Below are positions 1 to 8,100 of a stretch of DNA of 17,530 nucleotides, one piece after another. Source of the DNA: Chloromonas sp. AAM2 (Eukaryota; Chlorophyta; Chlorophyceae; Chlamydomonadales; Chlamydomonadaceae). The stretch is taken from NCBI GenBank assembly GCA_004335635.1, contig QAXH01006076.1, forward strand, positions 1-17,530. Direction: 5' to 3'. The notes beneath the pieces are model-generated. The model saw only the letters and a program-made list of their open reading frames with translations. It ran no database searches and was not told where the DNA came from. A program made the position numbers and the translations under genes. Numbering within the stretch: position 1 is the first letter of the stretch; each line of letters begins with the position of its first letter.

Positions 1-32
1 CCCCATGCCCCATGCCCCATGCCCCTTGCCCC
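1..32. repeat. 7-bp CCCCATG repeat at left edge
   Basis: Four CCCCATG/CCCCTTG units starting at base 1, so the tract may extend to the left. It is in the intron downstream of exon 199-86. Confidence 0.75.
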
Positions 33-85
33 AGGCGCCTTGCAACATGCCCACCCACCATGGCCTGTGCCCCAGGCCAACCCAC

Positions 86-1116
86 CATGCCGTATGACAT
101 GACGTCCCTCATCTTGGCGGGCTTGAGGTTGCACACCACCAGCACCCGCCGGTCCTGCATCTCCTCCAGGGCAACGAACTTGACCAGGCCGCTGATCACC
201 TGACACAACCGGCATCAGCATCAAAGGATCAGACACAAGGCAAAGCACACAGGACATGGTGGTGGTTGCTTGGGGTGCAGTGGTGACCGATACGTCAACT
301 ATTGCCCTTCCCCTGTGGCCCGTGCTGGGCAATCCTCCCCGGACTGAAGCCATGTAAACAACAACAGCAACAGCAACACCACCACCACCACAGGACATGT
401 GACGCACACCAGTCAGATGTGGGGGACGACAGGCATGGCCAGACAATACCGTTGTTCTATGTAGTGCGCTTGCATTGGGGTAGTTTGAGCCTTCCTGGAC
501 AGTGTGGCATTCCGGGAACTGCCAATGTGCCCTGAGTGCATCTGACCTGACTGGGGCTGTTCCGAATTTAGTATTACTATTACCATTCTCATTCTTATTA
601 CCATTCTTATCATCATGTCTGGTATTAAGTAATAAAATGCCAGGCAAGGCAAAGCAACAAACGCTGAGAGTGTCTTACCTGCCTAGGCTGCTCCTCGCCC
701 ACGTCTATATCCTCCACATACAGCGCGTCGGCATTGGGGTGCTTGGCCACCTGCACATGCATTTGTTTAGCGACAATCTTCGGCATGGTGACTAGCCAGT
801 TCCGTACAGTGCCTACAGATCCTGACCTGCTGTGGAATTGACTGCCTGACTGATAACTGTTGGGGCTGCTGGTGTGCCAACCAAACCAAGTCCATTCCTC
901 GCCGCCGCCCGGGTTTGAACCCAGGACCTGTCGGTGCGCCACCAGCCGCGCTAGAGGTGAGGTACTCGCACGACATGACAGCATGCTTCTAATGGTCGAT
1001 TTTCCCAATTTGTAAAGTACAAGCGCTTCCAATCTAAAGCAAAACGCATATCTCTGTATGTTGTCCGTGGTGCTGAACAACGCACGCAAATGCGATGTAG
1101 CACGGTCGCGAATGCA

Positions 1117-1148
<32 letters not shown>

Positions 1149-3636
1149 GTGGATTACTTTCACGCAGATACACCCTAGCCCTAACCCAACACCAACCGTT
1201 ACCAAGCAAACCCTAACCGCCACAACTAACCTTGACTATCCGTCCCACTCGAATGTCCAGCATATCAATCCTGGCTTCATCGCCTGCCCCCGCTTCCTCC
1301 TTCTTGCCGCCGCCCTCCTTCTTAGACCCGCCCTCTTTTTTCGCGCCTGCATCTTTTTTTCCCTCCTTTTTACCATCGGAAGCAGGTGCTGCTCCTGGTC
1401 CTGCTGCGGGTGCTGCGGGTGCTGCTGTGCTATCTGCTGCTGGCTTCTTGCCCTTGTCTGCCTTCCCTGCTGCTGATGCCACCGCTGGTGCTGCTGCAGC
1501 TGCAGCTGCAGCTGGTGCCTTACCTACAGAAAACAGACGAACCCAGTTGAAAATTGGACAAAACCGACTCAAAACAATGCATTTGCTACAAACAAAACCC
1601 TGCTGCAGCTGTTGGTGCCTTACCAGGTGCATCGCCCTTCTTGGGACCAGTGGCATCGCCTGCCTTGCCATTTGCGTCTGCCTGCGCATGGCAGCATGCG
1701 GCATCAGGTTGCGTCTTGTATGTTGTACGCACACTGTTGCATGTTGTACGCACGCTGGGTGCGTCACCTACACCCCACGTGGCCTGTCCTGTCCTCTGCT
1801 ATTGCCAGACCCCTGCTATGGTTCATCAACTGGTGTTTTGCCTCATACAACAGGTTCGGCTCTGCCACTCCACCTCCCTGCCTCAACAACACCTCCATGC
1901 CAACCAACCGCTCCTCAGCCTCAGCCTACCAGGCGCGGACGCGTAACCAATATGCAGACGAATTCTGGCCGTTCAAACGCATACGGATTGGTGTGACGGT
2001 TTTGAGTGCAAGAGAGTCTGGCTGGCTCGGTAAACCCCTCCCTTGCAACACTGATCCCTTCGTTTCCATGCCATTTTTTATTGTTGTCGTCCCACCTTTC
2101 CTGCCGCAGCAGCGGGTGTGGGTGGTGAGGGGGCTGCAGGCGCCACAAAGAGCGGCTTGATGACCGTCAAGGCCCCGGCCGAGAGGCATGCAGCCACCAC
2201 CTGCGGGCCTACTAGGGACTGGATCAGGTCGGACCAGCGCAGCAGACTGCAGAAGTGGTTGTACTGCGCGATCGGGAACTTGGTCTGCAAGCAAGGGCAC
2301 CACAAGAGAGAGAGATGTTTACAACAACGGTGGAATGTCAGGTGTGGGCGTTTTGGATGGAACAAGGGCAGCATGGTGGTACTACACACAATTGATTTAA
2401 ATCTATTAACTTGGTACTCAACGCATCCATGTTCGTGCCTCACCATACAGAAGTTTCAACAGTATGGATGTATGGGTTTTTGATGATGACGCACCTGGTG
2501 CGTGAGCTCCTGTCATACTATACAGATTCCAAGAAGCGTTTGATGTGTTGGTTTTCTATATGGTTATTTCATGTAGTAGCTGTCCAGATGGCGCATCCAT
2601 ACACCTTGGGTCCTCGTCATCGGATCCTTGCACACAGTTGCCGCTGTGCTGGTGCTGCCTTTCCTGGTGTTGGTGCCCCCTTGTCGGCACCCTTTTGCCG
2701 CTGTGCCTGTTTGCTGTGCCTCACCGTCGCTGGGTGTGTCATTCCGAACATGACGAGGTCTGCCAGTGTGAGAGATGATCCAGCCATGAAGGTGCGGGAC
2801 TCAAGCCACCCATTGACCTGTGGCGCAAACCACACATGTGTGAGATGTTCAACTTGTCTTGTACACCCACAGATGTGTGAGATGTGTAACTTGCCTTGTA
2901 CACCCACGGATGTGTGAAATGGGTTTGAGTTAATCTTGTACACCCACATATGTGCGAGGTGTGTGAGAGCCTGGGTGTGACCTTGCTCCTGCTGATAGCG
3001 TGGCCATGTGTGTTGTCATGTTTAGTCACCGAACATTCTGCAAGTTTGCTCTGGCTAAACGCAAGTGCTGGTACAACATTTGCGGAACCCGTTGAGTGCT
3101 CAGTAAGCAGATTTTGCATGCTGAGTACCAAGCTCATGCAAGCGCTCTGCAGCTGTTGGCATCCATAGCAAGCATGGATTGTCATGACTGCCTAATCCTG
3201 ACCTTGAGTAGCTTGTCATCCATGAGGGGATGCAGCTCCCTGCCAGCCCACATCAGCCATTGCTGCACCTGCGGCGATGGTCAAGTGGTGGGCTTGCATT
3301 GCACCGCTTGATGTGCGGACATGTCACAGCATAACCCACAGCCATGCCCCACAACTCGCAAACATGCTTCCAAGTTTCATTTGTGCTTGCCCTCTATGCT
3401 GTTGATTTAGTGTGTGAGCAACTGATCCCCAAGGCAGATCACTTTGGTGGGCTTACTTCGGCTTGTGCAGCAATAGAGCTCCCTCCAAGCAGCTGCTCGC
3501 GATTCTGAGAACGAGCTGCGAGTGCCTGGCATGTAGATCCGACGTGGATTGTCTCTGTGGCAATCTCTCCCTCCGTGGCTTGTACGCCGATAGCGGCGGC
3601 CACGAACCTCACTGTCTCACTGGCAGGGTTTGACAT
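86..3636 (-). CDS. AIMP1/Arc1p-like tRNA-binding synthetase cofactor (GST-C-like + Lys/Ala linker + EMAP-II domain), 3' partial
   Basis: Minus-strand exons, read 5' to 3': 3636-3457, 3268-3203, 2817-2725, 2284-2096, 1681-1624, 1523-1231, 750-679, 199-86. All splice GT-AG with matching phases and give 355 residues before the left edge; the intron after 86 leads off-window. The ATG at 3636 has A at -3. Residues about 61-140 resemble a GST C-terminal fold ([45 protein letters not shown]). Residues 165-280 are an Ala/Pro then Lys/Glu/Gly linker with repeated KKEG. From residue 281 comes the EMAP-II/tRNA_bind OB fold ([54 protein letters not shown]). Proteins of this design bind tRNA non-specifically and deliver it to cytosolic aminoacyl-tRNA synthetases (yeast Arc1p, animal AIMP1, plant homologues). 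The rest of the EMAP-II domain should lie off the left edge. A C-terminal piece of methionyl-tRNA synthetase is less likely because the protein starts with a GST-like domain and no catalytic region precedes it. Confidence 0.86.
357..392. repeat. CAA/CAG/CAC trinucleotide tract
   Basis: An imperfect trinucleotide run (AACAACAACAGC followed by CACCACCACCAC) in intron 200-678 of the tRNA-binding gene. It creates a short Gln/His shadow ORF only. Confidence 0.8.
895..960 (-). mobile_element. tRNA-related SINE-like head
   Basis: On the minus strand an A-box-like TAGCGCGGCTGG (953-942) is followed by a perfect RNA polymerase III B box, GGTTCAAACCC (921-911), inside a T-arm-like stem with one mismatch. 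The two boxes are about 12 bp closer than in a true tRNA, as if the anticodon arm had been deleted, so this is not a functional tRNA gene. It lies in intron 751-1230 of the tRNA-binding gene, in the same orientation. The 3' limit of the element is not clear and may reach about 800. Confidence 0.45.
1118..1145. repeat. (CTG)9 microsatellite
   Basis: Nine GCT/CTG units plus one base inside intron 751-1230. It makes poly-Cys or poly-Gln shadow ORFs but lies outside the exons reconstructed from splice sites. Confidence 0.9.
2833..2970. repeat. 37-40 bp minisatellite in an intron
   Basis: About three and a half units built on GATGTGTGAGATG, a variable middle, and CTTGTACACCCAC, with unit lengths 37, 37 and 40 bp. 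It sits just upstream (in transcript sense) of the acceptor of exon 2817-2725, within intron 2818-3202 of the minus-strand tRNA-binding gene. No coding role is apparent. Confidence 0.8.
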
Positions 3637-4566
3637 TGTCCAATCGATGATGGCAAGAGCCTGACAGTGTGGGTCCACGGAGAGCACTGCGTAGGGGCAG
3701 TGTCGCTGTGAAGAGGGTGGGCATCACTTTATCCAAATATTTGGCAAACGGTCCAAATCAACGGCCAACTTTTCGTCTCGACCTCGGCACTCGCATTGCA
3801 GCACGCAGAACGAAATTGGACTAAACTGCAAAACCATCCGAATTCAGCAACAGATTTTCAACCAGTGGTTTGCCGAGCCTCCCATCCCCGTCAGCAGAAG
3901 ACACTACTCGCGCTACTCAAAGGACGCATGATGTTGATGTGTAGTTCTCTGCGCAAAGCACCTGTATAGGTACGATCGGGACTAGACAAACTCCATCTGA
4001 GCGGCTGGCAGCGAATGGAAGAAGCTGACAAGGAAGCTCACCCGCAGTCTTCCCAAACCATTCAGGACTGGTTCGCGAGTGGCCAGCGTGTAAGGTGCGG
4101 CTGTGGGCAGCAGCCAAGGGCTCCACCTTGCATGGGCAGCTGGTCCTCCCCACATCCGTTCTAGCTTGCTGCCTCTAACCCCAGCAACCCATGTATAGTG
4201 GCAGGCCAAGGCATACTCAACATGCTGCTAAACCATGGCCAGCATAAGCTACCCTCGATCCCATCAGTTTTGCATGGTTCAATCGCATGTCTGGGTCACC
4301 CTAGCACGCCCACCCCGGCACGCCGAGCCAGTTGTGGCTATTCACAAAGTACTCATGCACTTTAGCTGCTCCAGTCCTGCCTTGTCCATCTGTTACGCGG
4401 GGAGGGGGGAGGTAGCCGGCAGGGGCAGGGGATGCCAGTGCCAACTAGTGGCTTGTAGCTGCAAGAGATGACTAGAGGTTTACATTGGCTTTACATTGGC
4501 TTTGCATTTGCATGTGCCCATCTAGAGACATGTTTTGTTTGATTCATACGTTAAACTGACGTGCCC

Positions 4567-4803
4567 TCAGGGTTTGCTCCAGGAACTTTCAAGCAACTGC
4601 CGGTCCTTCACGTTCACCTCGAGTTTGCGTTGTGCCAGCCTGTAGCACAAGTGTGCCCATCTGTTGCATGCCTGCAGCTGTCGCTTCTTCAGCTCCTTCC
4701 TAGATGCTGACGCTGACGGTGAGTGGCAGGTCAGCCAGTCCTTGAACAGACCTTGGACAGTGCAGTCAGAAATACTCATTCTGACAGCCGCCACGTCTGT
4801 CAT
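4567..4803 (-). CDS. small basic ORF, candidate gene or exon, unrecognised
   Basis: An ATG-started 78-codon ORF ending SSWSKP-TGA. Its second half is a basic, amphipathic helix-like stretch (RKELKKRQLQACNRWAHLCY, RLAQRKLEVNVKDRQLL) that looks more protein-like than neighbouring shadow ORFs. It lies in the intergenic region between two divergent genes, next to a dispersed repeat at 4840, so it could be a fragment of a mobile element, a small gene, or an upstream exon of the minus-strand tRNA-binding gene. No splice link to the ATG at 3636 was found. No function is claimed. Confidence 0.22.
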   Translation of the reverse strand: MTDVAAVRMSISDCTVQGLFKDWLTCHSPSASASRKELKKRQLQACNRWAHLCYRLAQRKLEVNVKDRQLLESSWSKP

Positions 4804-4839
4804 TGCACCACTGGTGGGCTGGGGACATGTACAATTGTA

Positions 4840-4985
4840 TACCGTAAAGTTCGCAGTATTTGGTGATCATGGAACTTGGCGAATTATAGTATTAGGGGCT
4901 TCAAAACGACAATTTTCCCTCTTCGTTCTTGTATTTGGCGAAAGCTGCAAACACTCTCGACACGTAACACCACTTCATGCACACA
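4840..4985 (+). repeat. dispersed repeat, copy A
   Basis: Starts taccgtaaagttcgcagtat (4840) and contains a 29-bp block at 4928-4956 (key core TTGGCGAAAGCTGCAAAC) that recurs at 12408-12436 with one mismatch; acacgtaacaccact at 4962 also recurs at 12456. It lies upstream of the MEST-like gene. The first seven bases, TACCGTA, resemble the MITE ends in this window, so it may be a related or truncated element. Confidence 0.6.
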
Positions 4986-5140
4986 TGACACCACCGACAT
5001 CCACATGGCACAGCACTTAATCACCATGAGGCACATGAGACGCTAGGTCTGCTGCCCATTATGGGACCGCTAACAGTAGGACACTGGCTGCCAACGCTTC
5101 ACCGGCCGGCCGGCCGGGTGTGTTGCTCATGTGCTAGACC

Positions 5141-8100
5141 ATGTGCAACCATGACCATCAAGCTTGGGATTCTCACCCGCAGCACCTCTCCGCCTACGAC
5201 CCTCATCTAACCCAAAGCGTGAATTTCCTCGTGCAAGCAGGTCGCACCGAGTACGTCAGCTGTCACCTGATAGACGCCCCTGACTCCTCCCCTGCGCGCA
5301 CCTCCACCTGCTCCACCACCCCCTTGTCCCGGCCGTCCGGCACACAAGTCCCACGAGGCAAGGAAACCGCCCAGGACGTGGAGTGCATCACTTTCCTTCA
5401 TGGGTACCCAACTTGCAGGTGGGACTGCGACAGGGGCTGATCCAGGCAATGCTTGATGTACAGACAGGTTTGGAATCGCTTCCCAGCAGGTTGTCTGAAA
5501 TCGTTAAGCATGTGTACAGTGAACCGTGGCAGGCGAAAACGCTGCGGGTGCGCATGCAGAGGTGGGCACACTGGCGATCTTGCAGCGCTCCTGGATCGCA
5601 CTCATCATGCAGGGGTGTGCCATTCATGGTGCACTGTCAGCAGCCAGCCTGCTGGTGGTGTGGTCATGTGAATGGTTGTGCATCAGACAGGCCTAGGGTG
5701 TCACGGCCCCATCTGCGCCCCACTCAAAGTGATAACAATGCGACTACTCTATCTGTGTGCAGTTACGACTACCAACCCCTTGTGCAGCACTTGCGCCAGA
5801 GCGGCAAGCTGCGCCAGCGGTTACTGCTCATCGACCTGCCCGGCTATGGAGACAGCGATAAGGGGGTGGGCGAGGCACGCTTCTCAATCCAGCAGCACGC
5901 TAACGTCATGTGCGCGCTGTGGGACAGGTGGGACCAAGAACGGGAGTAGCGGCAGTAAGAGTCAGGCTCATAGATTTAGACGCCATGAAAGGCATGTCAA
6001 GGGAGGGAAGGGGTTGTTTGGGAGGGGGGTGCCTCCCTCAGGGTGATGCCGTCAAGCCAACCCTCCATGCCTGCCCACAATGCATGTCACTGTGCATGGA
6101 CCTGTCGTATGCGTGCCGGGAATGCACATGCAGCAAGGAGAGCCGGTGGCAGCCATTCTTGGCCATCCCTGCGGTCATTATTCTTGATCCTGCTCTCCCC
6201 TACCCTGCCCCTCTGTCGTCAACTCCCTCTGTCCCCTTCCAGCCTCGCTGGCCTCATCCATCGTGCCCCTGTCCCCCTAAAGTTCCCCCTGTCGTCCCAT
6301 TTTGCACACTTGCCCCGTTTGTCCCTTCCAGGTTCGACATCCGTTCTTCGCACCTAGTGGTGCATGACTTTTCCGTGTCAGTGGCCCAGGAGCTGCTCCA
6401 CAGGGAGCCTAAGAGGAGACTGCCCATACGACTGGGCAAGATATTCTGGCTCAATGGTGGGTGGCTTCTCCCTGGCATAACGTGTCGGGTTGCCGATAGA
6501 GACTGGACAATTCGTCAAGCTGGACAGAAACGCTGACTTTGCAATCACAGTGCTCTGTTAGTCAGCAAGAGAAGGGTGATGTTCTATTTCAAGAGTTGGA
6601 AGAGACAGCTTCTCTTTGTCCTGATTGCCTGCTTATCCGATCACGTGAAGGAACAGTCTGCCCTGGTTGAACCACCCTGCCCCTGCCGCCCTCCAAGCAA
6701 TGTGTTCATCGACTTGTACTGGTCTAACAGGCCCTGATGTCACATGTTTGTGGATGTTTGTTAATGTCCAGGCAGCGTGTTCATCGACTTGTACCGGCCG
6801 CCGCTCCTACAGAAGCTGTGCTGCAGTCCCCTGTCCGGACCTGCCCGCTGGCTGCTGTCACAGGGCCTGCAGTCGGCAGTCACTCAGGTGCAAACTCCAT
6901 GCATGATGCCACGCCATGTGACTCATACACTGCATTCATGTCGCTCAGGGCCTTCGCACCAGCACGGTGGGGCAGGTTGGCAGTGGTCAATTCCGATGCA
7001 ATTTGAACAAGAGACGGGTTTAGATTCTGCACCAGCAGTCCTTTGCAATGCGAGTTTGCTGATGTTGAGTATGGTTTGCTTGAGCCATCTCTGTGCAACT
7101 CTGTTCCGAGATGTTCCAGACGTCAAAGACACTCGATCACTCATGCGCTCACACGCTCACACACTCACTCACTCACTCACCCACCCACCCACTCACTCAC
7201 TCACAGGCCTTTTCCAAGGAACACCCGCCTTCGGAACAAATGCTCAAGGACGTGCAGACAGCGCTGTGGAACCGGGACGGCGCCAAGATACACCACAAAC
7301 TGGTCAGGTCAGCGAAAGGGGCTGAACAGGGAAGGTGGCACTCACTGGGATTCTCCTGATACTGCGTGGGAAACCTATGAGAAGGAAACCTACGAGAAAC
7401 AGACGGTTGTTTTGACGTCAGTTATCTAGCAATTGCTGGGGAAGAAGCACTGGCAGCAACGAATTCACGAGCAGTCTGGGGATTGTTGGCATGCATTCAA
7501 ACCCCTACCATGTGATCACCATGGCGAGGAAGACAATGACATGTCAGTTAGTAGTTAGTTAGTTGAACGGCACTGACTGTCATTGTCGGCACTTTTGCAT
7601 GCAATTAGAGCGTGAGGCTCAGGAAATGTTTGCGACCGTGTGTGCTTGTGTGGTTTGTGTGTTTAGGTTCATGAAGGACCGAGCCCGCTACAAGTGGGTG
7701 TGGCAGGGCGCCTTGGAGCGGGCCATGCGGCAGGACCCACAGCGCATGCACTTCTACTGGGGCATGCAGGTCAGCACCGGGGGAAGCTGACGCATGGACA
7801 AGCGGGAAGCCTCAGACAGAAAGGCCTGTCGCCAGCATCACTCGCCCACATCACCTGGAGCACGGGGTTAGTTTGCATGCTCGACCAGTTTGTGTTTGTT
7901 TCTACTGGGGCAGAAGCGATTACTTATGTTGCACACAAGCCTTACTAGACCCAACCTGCCACACCCACCTCCACAGGACCCGTAACCCGCACCCTTACCT
8001 GACGATACCCTAGCACCCAGCCCCCCTGCCACAGGATTCTAGATCGAACCCTTGTTGCATACAATCTGTTGCCTTACTAGGCCCCACTGTCACTCATCAC

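Larger units (their letters stand above)
3637..5140. promoter_or_regulatory. divergent intergenic region, probable promoters of both flanking genes
   Basis: About 1.5 kb separates the ATG of the minus-strand tRNA-binding gene (3636) from the earliest plausible start of the plus-strand hydrolase (5141). It must hold both promoters and 5' UTRs unless further upstream exons exist. Contents seen: a small minus-strand ORF (4567-4803), a dispersed repeat (4840-4985) and a GGCCGGCCGGCC run at about 5104. No clear TATA box or named regulatory motif was identified. Confidence 0.5.

Noticed and set aside
625..1209. 194-codon minus-strand ORF with poly-Ala
   Set aside because: It reads through an intron, the (CTG)n tract and the SINE-like head; the real exon 750-679 lies within it, in the same frame, bounded by clear splice sites.
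1171..1220. CCCTAACCC / AAACCCTAACC, telomere-like
   Set aside because: Only isolated, irregular units within an intron; no tandem array.
1232..1996. 254-codon plus-strand ORF rich in Ala/Pro/Ser
   Set aside because: It is the opposite-strand shadow of the Lys/Ala-rich exons of the tRNA-binding gene, which have matching splice sites and a recognisable domain.
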